64,000 bases of DNA from Chytridium lagenaria. Taxonomy: Eukaryota > Chytridiomycota > Chytridiomycetes > Chytridiales > Chytridiaceae. Shown here in pieces: positions 11,460 to 22,947 of the stretch; within the stretch, counting starts at the first letter, position 1, and each line of letters starts with the position of its first letter. Under the pieces are notes generated by a model. That model saw nothing but the letters and a program-made list of their open reading frames with translations, ran no database searches and was not told the origin of the DNA. The stretch is from assembly GCA_025449115.1 (NCBI GenBank), contig JAHLKC010000004.1, positions 1 through 64,000 of the forward strand. Reading direction: 5' to 3'. Made by a program: the position numbers and the translations under genes.

Positions 11460-12819
11460 ATGAAAACAGCCTCTACGAATGATGTGCTGCCAGAGACATC
11501 GGACAAGAGTCAGAAAAGAGGGAAAGGCAAGCGTTCGAATCATGGTGGACAGGCTGACTGGGATGACGAGGTTACAAGGCAGCTAAACCAGCAGCTTGAG
11601 AATCTTGGATTAAAACTAAAAGAAATTACCGGAGATGGGAACTGTTTATTCGTGAGTCCATAATTCCATCTTCTCATACTGATTGCTGCTTTAAAGCGGT
11701 CTCTGGCAGATCAGATGGAAGGAAACCCTGCAAACCATGGACATCATCGCGCCATTATTTGCAAACACATGGAAGAGTACCGTGAGCTTTACGAGCCTTT
11801 CATGATTGATGAGACGCTGGACCAGCATATTGCCCGGATGAAAAGGGACGGCACGTATGGTGAGGCCTTTTTGAGAATCCGTTTCTTAGTTCACCCTTTG
11901 TCCGCCGCCTTCCCCACATATTTAACCCCATCTATTTGATTGCTTTGTGGCTACGCGCCTTTTCCTCCGTTAGGCGAAAACATGGAAGTCGTCGCCTTCG
12001 CCCGCGCCAACAACATCCAAATCGCAATTCACCAAGCCGGTCTACCAGTTGGTTAATTGACGGTTCCGACTTTGAAAGCAAATCCCTCGACCCCCACCTG
12101 GCTCACGTATCCTCCATCTTATCTACCACTCCTGGGAGCACTACAGTTCGGTCCGCAACATTGACGACGATAGTTCTAAGCCCCTGTTATTGTGATAAAA
12201 CCGAAATTGGGGGGTTGTGTAGCGCCTTTGTTTGAGGGACGGGATAAGGGCGCTCCTGTGACGGCTATGGAGGGAATTGTGATGGATACGACGGGCGTGA
12301 GGGAATTTGGAGAGGGTGAGGGAGTTACTGGGGAAGTTTAGGGGAGATCCGAATAAGGTTATGGCGGTTTTGTTTGATGAGCAGGAAAAGGCGGAAGGAA
12401 ACGGTGAGGGGACGGAAGGACTTGTGGGCTGTGGCGAGGATGACGTCGCAGTAGAATTGGATAACGACTTTAATACTAGTCAGAAAGGGACAGACGGGGG
12501 AAAGGATGAAAACATCGTAGAGGTTATGTTGGATGCACCACTGGATACGCCACAAAAGTCACCGTTGAAACGGGACAAGACGAATCTCACGAATACCCGG
12601 AAAGGCGATGCCGTAAAGCCAAACGTATTAGAGACTCCGCTGAAAGTTAAACACATAACAGCAAGAGACAAGAAAGAGGCATCGCGGAGGCAACGAAAAG
12701 AAAAGGCGTTGGCTAAGAAGAGGGGTGACGCGCCTACACCTTCCAAATCCGAAGAAAAGCAGCCGGGATTGCCTTCCAATGGAAGCGTTATTAATGGAAT
12801 GAATGCCATATCTATTTAG
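11460..12819 (+). CDS. OTU-domain deubiquitinase, OTUD3-like
   Basis: Cysteine protease that cleaves ubiquitin chains. The N-terminus is basic (KSQKRGKGKR), followed by LENLGLKLKEITGDGNCLF, which carries the OTU catalytic Asp and Cys (DGNC). An intron then leads to SLADQMEGN, the helix DETLDQHIARMKRDGTYG, a second intron, and ENMEVVAFARANNIQIAIHQ. The catalytic His is in YHSWEHYSSVRN near 12145, reached only after frame changes between about 12040 and 12130. The final exon encodes VRELLGKFRGDPNKVMAVLF, like the UBA/CUE-type helix pair of OTUD3, then a Lys/Glu-rich tail with KEASRRQRKEKALAKKRG. The start at 11460 is the first in-frame Met after an upstream stop; a 5' exon is possible. Confidence 0.8.
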
Positions 12820-13411
12820 AGATATAAACGGATTATTATAAATAGAATAATCACACATCAGATACCCAATTAATGGCTGCATGTCTTCAATCATAGTCTC
12901 AGAGTTGCGTCTTGCTGTGAAATAAATATTTATGTGGTTCCCTACCTTTGTATGCCAGGGTTTGGCAGAGGGCCATAGAGAGAACTCGCAGAATTTACAT
13001 TCAAAAGTTGCTGCTGGACGTCCCGGCCCATAATCACCATGTCTTGTACATTCCTTGTCTGTTTTTTATTTTTAAATCATTCGGAACTATTTATGTATTT
13101 ACATCGATCTACATAATATACTTTATTCAGTTCGAGTGATTAGATGCTAATTATAACTATCTTAACACTCATCCTCTTCTATTTTTTGATGAACCTCAAT
13201 GTCTTCTCTTCAATCTGTCTGTTATGTTTTACTTTTCACGTCATCCCCAACAAAAACATTTATGTTTGTAATTTGTACCCATCCCTTTTATATGTGTATG
13301 ATATATAGTCACTTATAATAACACATAAACATAAGCTTAAGAAGTTAGATAATGGGTGTATCAATGGTAGATAATAGGTGCATCGATGAGAAACTGAAGC
13401 TGGTAGGCTTT
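12820..13411. other. Gene-free AT-rich region between convergent genes
   Basis: It lies between the stop of the OTU gene and the stop of the minus-strand PFK-2/FBPase-2 gene. Very AT-rich; no supported coding, RNA or repeat element is seen, so it is probably the two 3' UTRs. Confidence 0.5.
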
Positions 13412-15278
13412 CTAACGCTTTTTCACCTTCTCAGCTTCTAATCCGTTCAAGAGCGATAGTACAGAAATGGAACCTTTGAACGGTGTTGGAAGAGTTGTTT
13501 GCTGAGGTTCACAATGTGCATCGACAGCAGGATGTCCTTTTTCATCTTCATTCTTCTCAACTTCTTTTCCGTTCAAGAGCGATCGTACAGAAATTGAACC
13601 TTTGAACGGTGTTGGAAGAGGCGTTTGCTTAGGTCCACGATGTGTATCGACAGCAGGGACATCCACCTTGAACCTAGGTTGCGATGTCAGAATATTGCCC
13701 CAATAGATTGTTAGCAGAGGACAGACATGCTCACCTTTCTTCAATACATCCGTAGGCTTTGAAAGTCAATTTGACTATCGTGTGCAGGGGAATTTTCAGA
13801 TACGGTAACTCATCATGTGGATAATTCAAAAAGTAGGCATACAGCGCTCGAAGCACTGCCTGATGTCCAATGATAAGAATTGAATGATTCTTTTCATGAT
13901 GCCTCTCTAATTCCAAAGTGACAGGTTCCAGTCTTTTTACCAAGTCAGCATAGCTTTCCCCACCCCTATATCTGTAATTATACTTGTCGTCGTCCCTCTG
14001 TGCAAAATCTTCCGGATACTGCTCCTCGATCTCCTCATACGTCAAACCATCACAGAGACCAGAATCAAGTTCATCCAGCGCTTTCCATTGTAGCTGAGGG
14101 AACGGGATGTATGATGCGGTTTGTATGGTCCTTTTGAGGGTAGATGTCCACACAGTGAGGTTTGTATGTTCCCCGAGCTTTTCCTTAATGATTTGGGGAA
14201 GCTTTTTGGCAAACATTGACCGCTTGGACTCAAGTTGGAATCACCACCGATTTTGCCCTCGACGTTGAAAGCAGACTCTCCATGCCGGGAGAAGTATATA
14301 CAACGAGGTGTGATGTTGAGGTTCATCAAAAAATATACGACCCGAGATTGAATGTACCCGCGGATTTTGTTGACGATTACTTGATCACCGACATCTATGA
14401 GCTTGACAAAGGATATGCGGCCGTTCATCTCATCCTGCATTATTGTTTCATAAGTGGACTCATAATGCCGAATACGAGCCATAAAATCTTGCACGGCCTT
14501 TTCGGGATCCATACCAATGTAATCAGGCGAAGAAATCTTGACCTTCAGCAGTATTTTAGCGAGCACGACGATTGAACGCACAAACCTCCTTAATGTTCGC
14601 CATAACCACGTCTGGATCATTGCAAATGCTTTCTACAAACATGACCTCCACGTGGTCCTTGTCGCATTTATCTTGAATCATCTGTCTTCTCTCCTTCGTT
14701 GAGTTTGTAGCATCATATATTCCGATCATGGCAGTTTTCACCAAAGCTTTGTTCACATTCACCCTTCCAAGCGAAAGCGCTGGTGAGAACGACGGCGACG
14801 ACGATCCTGGGGATGAAACAGAAAGCGAACCAAAGCTTCCACCCAAACCCGCCTCACTCATTCTCTGCAGAGAGTCCTTCGCCTCCCGCTCCGTAAACCA
14901 TGCCAGCATGTCATCCAAAGCAGAGTCGGCGATATTTTGCCGAACCTTGGCGCTCTCCGCGTTTGTGGGATCAAAAAAAGACTGGTCTTTGGTAGCTCCA
15001 GCCATTTCACGACGATAATTGCCGACATTAAAAAGCTGTGCGGGATGACCCAGCCAGTTGAGGTATCGAGCTAGTTTCCGCGCAATGTATGTCTTTCCTC
15101 TCGCAGGAAGTCCCACCATGACCACAGCAAGCTTTGCGGTGGGGAGTGCAAATTCGACACCATTTGGCTCACCTCCAGCGCCTACTCTCGAATCTGATGT
15201 AACTGGCTGTGGCAAGAGGGGCGTTGGCAATTGAATAGGCGACGGGTGCTGCATCCGCGGCTTCGGTTGATCGTCCAT
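13412..15278 (-). CDS. 6-phosphofructo-2-kinase / fructose-2,6-bisphosphatase
   Basis: Bifunctional enzyme that makes and removes fructose-2,6-bisphosphate, the switch between glycolysis and gluconeogenesis. From the start MDDQPKPRMQHP, a Pro-rich leader precedes the kinase P-loop VMVGLPARGKTYIARKLARY. Then come FNVGNYRR, FFDPTNAE and IYDATNST. An intron of about 43 nt joins NIKE to VKISSPDYIGMDPEKAVQDF. The phosphatase half has RHGES (phospho-His), ELDSGLCDGLTYEEI (catalytic Glu) and IIGHQAVLRALYAYF (second His), so both activities look intact. One base is missing after SPSGQ at about 14216, in an A run. A last intron leads from GCIEER to FKVDVPAVDTHRGP. The C-terminus carries a 42-residue tandem duplication. 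A Ser/Pro-rich insertion (GSFGSLSVSSPGSSSPSFSP) interrupts the kinase domain. Its start codon lies 58 bp from that of the divergent MARVEL-like gene. Confidence 0.93.
13426..13666 (-). repeat. 126-bp in-frame tandem duplication in the PFK-2/FBPase-2 C-terminus
   Basis: Two copies offset by 126 bp, recognisable by the shared stretch beginning ccgttcaagagcgat at 13443 and 13569. Both encode TPFKGSISV-SLLNG with an Asp-Ala/Thr-His segment before it. Copies differ at scattered positions, so the duplication is not recent. Confidence 0.85.
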
Positions 15279-15336
15279 TTTTTTGTTGCGGATAGTTACG
15301 TTACACACGCAGTGGAGAGACTTGACAAGGCGAACG

Positions 15337-16676
15337 ATGAGCATCCTTAACCCTCCCTCACCATCGCTGCTGGCGTCATCGCTATCAACGGGGGTGGGTG
15401 CGGGATTATTGCAGCCACCCTCAAGTACACCTTCTCTAAGATTGTCGGTGCATATAGCAAATTCAAATAAGACGCCCTCGGAGGCACCTGAACAACCACA
15501 CCAGCCGTCGTCTTCTTTACATCCAAGCGACGGTCTAAGAAGAGAGGTCATACCTCTAAAAGGCTGTGACGATGACAGTCCACCAAATGATGTGGGTGGA
15601 AATAAGCAGTCAGTGGGTGGGCGAGGGAACCATAGTCCACGAAATTCTGTGCATGGTGAAGCTTCGTCCCCAAGATCCACACGGAAAAGATCCCAAAGAG
15701 ACAATCGAAACAGTGTGAGGCTGTCCGTGACGTCTCCATATGGTGACCAACGGGATATTCAAGTTGGGAATGAGGCAGCGACACTTTCAGCGCAACATTT
15801 GTCGGAAGGAGGGGCGACAAGTGGTCGAGAAGAGAAGAAGCGGAAGCCGCCTCCCCCTGGTGTGGTCACGCAGGCGTTACCGCTTACAAATGGAGGAATT
15901 TCGCCGAAAACGCCAATGACTATTAGGAAAACGAGGTTGACGCTGTTCACAAAGCAGGTTCAACTGCCAAAATGGCAGCAAACTTTGACAGAATGGAGGA
16001 GCTTGATGCGCCTCCTCCATTTTGGCCTGGCAATTGGTAATAATGGGAACGTTTTTGTCCAAATTCTTGCACTTCCTAACTTTCAATATTACCGTCAAAG
16101 CTGCTTTCACGTCTCTCGCGGCAGGAACGTTTTCCGCCGACTTTAGGTCTGCCGTATTGAGTCGCTCAGGTATAAATTACATGTCCTTTACATCCATTAC
16201 ATCATCTGTAAGTCATTTAGTTTTTTGTTATTCTTTTTTTTAACCAAGTATGCGGCAGTTACTAACAACTCACGAACACAAATCATTTAACAGTTTGTCT
16301 CCTTCGCGTGTCTCGTAGTCTACTTCTTCCCTTCCCACCTCAACATCACCCCCCACCGCCATCTCCGTTTCTCCCGTGTCGAAGTTGGTATCGACATTCT
16401 CTGTGGTGGCCTCTGGATAGCAGCCTGTATCGCCCTCATAGCATATGGTTTCTGCCCCGCCGAACTATTCCCAGATTCTACAAAATGCTTTCAATGGAAT
16501 CTCACCCTTAGTTTCGGTTTCGCAAGCTTCTTTGCGTACTCTGGATAATTGTGATGGGGATCTGGGATCTCTCAAAACATGGGTGGGGTGGAGATTATGA
16601 GATTAGACCTGTAGGAGCTCGAGGGGGTTGGAAAGCTGGAGCGAATGATGATGATCCGTTCGACGATTTTGATTGA
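15337..16676 (+). CDS. Four-TM MARVEL-like membrane protein
   Basis: The N-terminal 200 residues are Ser/Pro/Arg-rich and disordered, ending in QTLTEWRSLMRLLHFGLAIG, which starts the first membrane segment. Further hydrophobic segments follow: FLSKFLHFLTFNITVKAAF, then FVSFACLVVYFFPSHLN after an intron ending near 16293, then DILCGGLWIAACIALIAYGF and a last one around LSFGFASFFAYSG and LWIIVMGIW. The charged tail ends DDDPFDDFD. The layout, with Arg before TM1, a Cys-containing loop and Trp in TM3, fits fungal MARVEL-domain proteins, which act in membrane organisation. Two frame changes (about 16030 and 16545) are needed to join the segments. The start MSILNPPSPSLL is chosen because the upstream frame overlaps the divergent gene's 5' end. 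Confidence 0.6.
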
Positions 16677-17493
16677 AAGCCTTCCGGCCTCATGATATAC
16701 TTATTACATAAAACAAATCAGCATTGTTATATTTGCATTCCTCAGTCTTGTAAATATACGCATTTGAACCATGTTGTTAATGTTAGAAAGAACAGACGCC
16801 ATGGTTTTGGTAGCTTGGTTCTCAAAAAAAAAACGGTGGCAAAATGGCAAACATTCGGATTATAAATATGACATGAGAGATAAGATGTCGACGAAAAAGG
16901 TGCTCAAGAATAGCGCGTAATGGGCAACTTTGGCAGCCTCTTAATCCGTTTTTGGTTCATGTATCGGAGTTATAGGCTTGGAACTGTCGGATCTTGTGGA
17001 TACAATTAAGACAATGAAGAGCTGAGAAGGTGATCGTTGTCGCCGCTGTCGGTTTCTATTTGGTTGCTTCTTGATCGTTTATGATTTTGTTACATATTTC
17101 GGTTAAATAGATTGAAGGGTAAAGCTTGATACAAGAGAGCAGTCGCTAGATGTCTACCGTAAGTCCCCCCTCACCAACAATGGCGCCGGCATGGACCTTT
17201 TTTTTTTTTAGCGTTTCTTCACTCATGATGACATTCCATCACGAAATCTTTCGTCTCTGGCGAGATACTCTCACCTTAGCGCGCATGAGAAAAAAATGCT
17301 TACAGAGAAAGAAAAATATACAGAGAGAAGGAAATATACAGAGAAAGAAAATATTAGACTTTTTGCATGCAGATTCTGGCTGCAATCCAACCGCCCTTCA
17401 CTTTAATCGACAGATCCAAACAACAATAAAGTAAACAATAAAAATAATAACCACACAACAACATAAGAGCAAGAGCAACAACAGAAAGACAAG
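16677..17493. other. Gene-free region between convergent genes
   Basis: AT-rich, with a purine-rich imperfect repeat at about 17286-17353 in which tacagagaaag-type units recur. No supported gene. Confidence 0.5.
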
Positions 17494-20400
17494 TTAATCT
17501 TCTACTTCTTTTAAAGACGCCATAGCTGTCAGCAATGATATAACCTCCGCCAAACTCGAATATACCATCGCGCATTACTGCTTTTTGCTTCCCACAGTTG
17601 CCGTAAAGATTTCCTTCTCAACGGTGGAGGTAGCGCCGACAACACGTTTCCTTTTTGGGATTCAGCATAAAGCTGAATAACTGCTGAGGACGGAGTGAGG
17701 CTACCGGTAAGATACGAATCTTGACTGCCCCGCGAAACCGATCGTCGATGATTTGCATGAGATAACGCGACGTTTTGAAGAGGGCCGATTGTCTGAATTT
17801 AAAACAGTTCAGAGAAGACCAGGACCAGGAAGCAATAAGATGAATATAAAATCCCTAACCTCGTCATCCTCTCCAAAGCCATGTACCCGGTCTTTTACAT
17901 TGCTGCCATCACTTCCTACCGGTGAAGCGACTGACGCAAATGCTTCAGTCTCCGACGCCGGATTCGGGCTCGCGTAAATCGAAGTCGATGCAACTGACGG
18001 CTCTGCACTAACCTGCGAAGACGACGGCCCAAAGCTATCTCTTCTAAAGGGTGTTTCGGTTTATGCAGATATTCGAACATAAACTCATCAGCGCGATCAT
18101 CTCCAATACAGAGAATAAAGTCAGCGCTACTATTGAAATGTAGTCTCTGCGACAAAGAGTGAAGTCGCTATGGTGAGAAAATGACGTTGGTATTGGTGTT
18201 TGTGTACCGGATACTGGGTAATTGGAAACGAGGGATGCGCTATCTGTCATCAGTCTTGCGGAACTACTGTAACGTCGTGTATGCAGTCCTCCATTCAAAG
18301 ATTCTAAGACTTTACGGCAAATGGTTCCCTTATTCACGTTTCGGGGCAAAACCTCTATGCTCTTCTTTTCACTAGAGTACTAATAGGATATATAGTGCCG
18401 ATGGAATTCTGAATGTGATTTTGACATTCCGCAGCTTGCCATGCCCCGAAACCGACATCTGCATGCTCGAAGTGCCATACAAGCGAGATTTCCTTTTGCT
18501 CAATGTATGAACCAGGGGTGCGGCTAAAATACCATTAGTACTGTTTACTCGTATAATCCTACTCTGTATAGAATTCAAAAATTTCCTGAATTTGTTTCCT
18601 CCATGAACAATCCTGGTCAGCTAGCATGGTCTCCCATCGATTTCTGTTTGCGTACATGAAAAAACTCCCGTTTTCCGCACTACAGACGGTTACAGCCGTA
18701 ATAGTTGCATATTAACCTACCATACTCCAACGTTCGGTATTCCCACGAAAGGGCTCAACTCCTCTCTTGTACATCCACTCATTAAATACACCAGATTTTT
18801 AGGATTTGCAGCTAATGATATAACTAGCTGAACAACACCTTGAAAAATTTTCGACTTATCATGCACTGAAGAGCGTGGGGGGCAAAGTGTTCCTTCAATG
18901 TCAAGGAACTAAACCATCAATAAGTTTAAACCAAAATGAAAAGACCCACAAACACACGCTTTTGAGAAATTCCGTATTCAGTTATAATGGGCGAAAACGG
19001 TAGCAACGGGATGTGTGACACCTCTACCTGTTGAGACTCGTCGTGAATCTTGGGTAGTTCATTAACAAAGGTTTCCACAAAGTTTTGAGCTGAGGTAAAT
19101 GTAAGATTTTTCAAAAGACCCCACACGAACCAGTATGGGTAGAGACGTAACGGAAAAGTTCCGTCCACCGGGTAGCTTTATCATCATCACTCATCGCTAA
19201 CGCCTCATGGATAGCATCTGCCACTTCCCGTGTGTCCCAAGGATTGACCCTCAATGCAGCTCCGAAACTCCCATAGGTTCCAGCAAACTTAAATTAAATT
19301 AAGAAAAAAGCGGGAGACAGCTAGCCTACAAACCTCGCTAATGATCAGAGGGCTTTTTTTTTGCTTCTTGGCAAACAACATACTCATGTGATGTTAGATT
19401 CATGCCATCGCGCAATGAGGTGATTAAGCAAGCATCAGCAATCTTATATAATTTCTTAGTTTTTGTGACTTTTGTGACTTAAAAAAAGAAGTCATACCGT
19501 GAGCAAAGCAAGATAATGGCTAAATGAGATATCTTGATGAAGATAAACTACAGGGAGTATTCAATAGTACCGTACTTCGAGTTGATGCGAGCAACTACGT
19601 CTGAAACTTGGCATTCATTCTCATTGGCTTCAGTGGTCGACAAAGCAACTTGAATCAGAACGACCTTAAAAGATTTTAAAGCAAATTTGATTTCTGTAGC
19701 TACCTTTCCATGCCATTCAGGGTGTTCTTTTAAAAATCGTTCAAAAGCTATGAGTTTCTGCCGCACCCCTTTCACGTAATCGTTCTTATCGCGACCTATT
19801 ACAATCTTTTTGCCTGCGTATTTCTCCGCTAAAGATGCAATTGTTTCGGGGACTTCAGAATTGCCCCGCTTCTCGTTTAAAGCCAGTAAATTGATACCTT
19901 ATTAAAGTTAAGCGCTTAAAATGCCACCAACAAGTACCTATGGGGAAAATTCCGACTGCAACAACCATGTTATCCATCTGTATTCCTTTTGGCGTAGATT
20001 CCAAAGCAAGCAAACGGGTGCATGTCATCAAAAAATGCCTCATAAAAGAATATGTCTAGGTGAAGGTAAATCACATGATTAAACTTAATTGACTATACCT
20101 GAAAGCCAACAAGGTCGGCACCCAAGAGCCCTTGAAGTATTTGTTTACGTACTAAAAAGTTAGCCAACAGAAGAACGACATTCTGAACCGTGTATGCAGC
20201 GGAAGATTTCGGAACTTGGGAATGGAATATGCAAAAAAAATCCAATAGTTGCATCAGGTATTTGCTGTCGTACCATGGACGGAACAAGCATCAAATGATA
20301 GTCGTTCACCCAAACTACAAGGCATTAAAACTGAGTGACCGCTGTTGTGCTAAAATACCGATGTCTGTCGGCCTATGATTCTCCACAATTGCATTCGCGA

Positions 20401-21149
20401 ATTTTTGGTTCACTGCAACATACTGCCTCCATGCAAGCTCTTCATATGCTTGCGGTTTCGGGTAGTCCGGCAACTGGTAGTGAAACGGTTTCCACAGCAC
20501 CTAATTTAAACAAGCCCCATATTACTACAAATCACCGACTGCCGTGACTTTTAAAAAACTCAATACCCACCTGTTTACAAAACTGATTATAATGCCCATC
20601 AGCCTCCTCGTCAGTTATATATACCGGTACGCAATGTTTATCTAAGAGCGCATTCGAAACCTCAGCCTTCATCGACTCATGCCACGGATCTGTCGATACC
20701 CCACCCAAACATCCTATCCAAATGCGATTGATTCCAAACTTTGACCTTGCTGTCATTCCAGCGACGTCACTTGAACCTTCGCGGGTCGATTTATTCAATA
20801 CCAGGGATTCCACAGCATTTTGAAGGCCAATGTTGCCGTGTCCCGACGGCTCGACTTCCCAAAACATGGGCTCGTCGGAAGGCATCCGCGATTCAGAAGG
20901 TCTCCGACGACGGTTTAAAGGTGCATGCGCTGGCTTAGGTGCAAGGAAGAAACCGTCCTCTGTCGAATCGCCCACTTAATGGTTTTAGCCGTCAACGCTC
21001 AGAGTACGTAGCTCACCATGCAGTGACAGCCCACTTCGTTTGTAATCAAATGTGGGAGTGTGGATGATCTGCGCAGAGACGGAGACAGTATATGGAAGGA
21101 AGAGGCTTGCAACTATTACTCGTGACCCAGATGCCGATGTTTCTTCCAT
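17494..21149 (-). CDS. Trehalose-6-phosphate synthase with degenerate phosphatase domain (Tps3/Tsl1-like)
   Basis: Two-domain GT20 + HAD protein of the trehalose synthase complex. The start METTSA-like leader [19 protein letters not shown] is followed after an intron by a linker. The synthase domain keeps [47 protein letters not shown], a conserved [49 protein letters not shown] and [16 protein letters not shown]. The C-terminal phosphatase-like domain reads LDIEGTL (about 18885-18908) where active enzymes have DxDGT, and SGC where they have SGR. Later motifs [19 protein letters not shown] and [14 protein letters not shown] are recognisable. Loss of the second Asp suggests no phosphatase activity and a regulatory role. 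At least eight introns are present. Frame problems affect the last 500 bases, including an in-frame TAA in the final strand after VGSKKQ. Confidence 0.82.
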
Positions 21150-21456
21150 GACCCTTTCTGGTGGATTGTCTTACTGATTTTTGGGAATATGGAAACCTCG
21201 AAAAGGTGGATGGAAGGACCACGCGTTGAGATGCGTCTTTATTAGAATGATAAGCTTAGGCTTACCTCGGAGTGCGGTACATCCGTCAACTCCGAAGACT
21301 GACCAGGTTTACCACGAATTATGCCGCTATCGCTTCCAGCTTCAGACCTTGCAGACACTTGCATTGTTGGGGACGATGGTGTGATATATTCCAGGTTCTC
21401 CGTAAAAATCGGAACAGCGGACCTATCGAAAGTTTAGCATACAAGTGACTTCAGAA

Positions 21457-22748
21457 TCATTTACTATCATCACGTGAGGCCTGAAAGTCTTTCTCTGGCC
21501 GTAGAAACTACATTGTGTGAGATTTAATAGCTAACATATATGCTACCGTAATCTCCATGCCAGGCTCCATATTGATGGAAGTATCTAATGAGAGAATGCC
21601 GGATGATGGATCACCGCTAGTTATTTTGTAGACGCGCTCATCCAAACCTTCAGAAGATGTAACACGAGCATATAGCCTATGGTCTGCCGATAGCTGCGCT
21701 GCAGGAACTGCCGCAACCTGTTGAATCAACAGCTTTGCAGCAGGTCCACTGTCAAGCGAAAGAATCACATTACCACGAGAGCTATTTTTAAGTTAGCTTA
21801 ACTAACGGTTTTAAAGTCCAAACCTGACGATCTTTGCTTGTTTCCTAATGCAACGAGGCCTCTCCAGCTGACGCTAATGTTTGGTTTTGCTGTTGTAAAG
21901 GACAAAAGAAGACCTGCCGCGCCGGCAGATAAAACATTTTGATTAAAAAAAATAGTGTGTGGAATTCCTGTCGCAAAAGGTGTCATGGCACCGAGAAGAC
22001 TATCTTAAGGGTTAGTAGTGGCCTTATTGGAGTAGTTATTGTACCTTTGATGCGAGAGGAATATGTTTGTCCAAAGATTGAAGCAGGTCTTGGGGGTCCC
22101 TATCCGAAAATACTAATGCAACGTCGCTGAAGGAGGAATGGTATGGCGTAGAGCTAAAGAGTATCGGTAAGTTTCAACCTTTTTTCGTTAAAAACGCCAT
22201 CCAGTTCCGGCAAGGATAAGCTTTCTTCCTCAGAAGGTATCGCCTGCTTTCCGAAGTCCTTGAGGTTGAAACCTCCCGTCGATGTACTGAACAAATCGGC
22301 GCTGTCTTGCGGGATGCTAAGATCCGGCCATCTTCCAACGGCCTTTCTCCTTAATCTTTTTCGCCGGAGCTACAGAGAATGAAGCCTTGACAGACACGTC
22401 GTTCCCATAGAGAAAAGTAAGAAGAATGGAATTTGGATCGGTAGCTCGGGTTGAGGAGACCACGCTTCCAATAATCGGGATAGCCTGAAGTGATGCATCT
22501 TTTTGATATGAGACAAGCTCCTTGGAGAGGACTGACGGCAGGTCCAAAAGCTCTGATGGATTAGGCCACGCGACAGGGGCCAAGACGACAGCGGCCTTTA
22601 AATCCAAAAGGCTGATGTTATGCGACGCAAAATGGTTCCTTAAAGTGTCCTTCAACCTCGTCTTCAGTGACGATCCGGGGCAATAGGAACGGTGGTGGAC
22701 AAGGACCGCCCGTTGCATGCAAATGATGCGTTGAAGTCTCATTGGCAT
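21457..22748 (-). CDS. FIST-like domain protein
   Basis: I assign this tentatively to the FIST family, signalling domains thought to bind small ligands, known in bacteria and in human FBXO22. The N-terminal half has a Rossmann-like run, LDLKAAVVLAPVAWPNPSEL, then ASLQAIPIIGSVVSSTRA and SILLTFLYGNDVSVKASFS. The second half has DVALVFSDRDPQDLLQSL, LLGAMTPFATGIPHTIFFNQ, LSAGAAGLLLSF, and the typical NVILSLDSGPAAKLLIQQVA followed by RVYKITSGDPSSGILSLDTS. This arrangement fits FIST_N plus FIST_C. No F-box is seen. Frame changes occur near 22350 and 22170. The 3' end is uncertain: the exon may stop at 21457 or splice on to about 21300. The start MPMRLQRI is 199 bp from the divergent anoctamin start. 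Confidence 0.5.
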
Positions 22749-22947
22749 CGATCAAATTTTATTGACTACAATAAGGGTGGGCAGCATGGATGGCGGCATG
22801 GAGCATGATGAGTGGGACTTCCCCTTGTCTAAAATGGACTGGATCTTGATCTTTAAGACCAAACAGGGAAAGGCTTCGAGTGCATCTCGTTTGGAGGCTA
22901 TCGACGCTTGGAAGCACTGATTACGAGGCTGCTCTCTATCGGATTGC

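Noticed and set aside
14556..14620. Frameshift in PFK-2/FBPase-2 after NIKE
   Set aside because: A 43-nt GT-AG intron restores the conserved NIKE-VKISSPDY join, so it is not a lesion.
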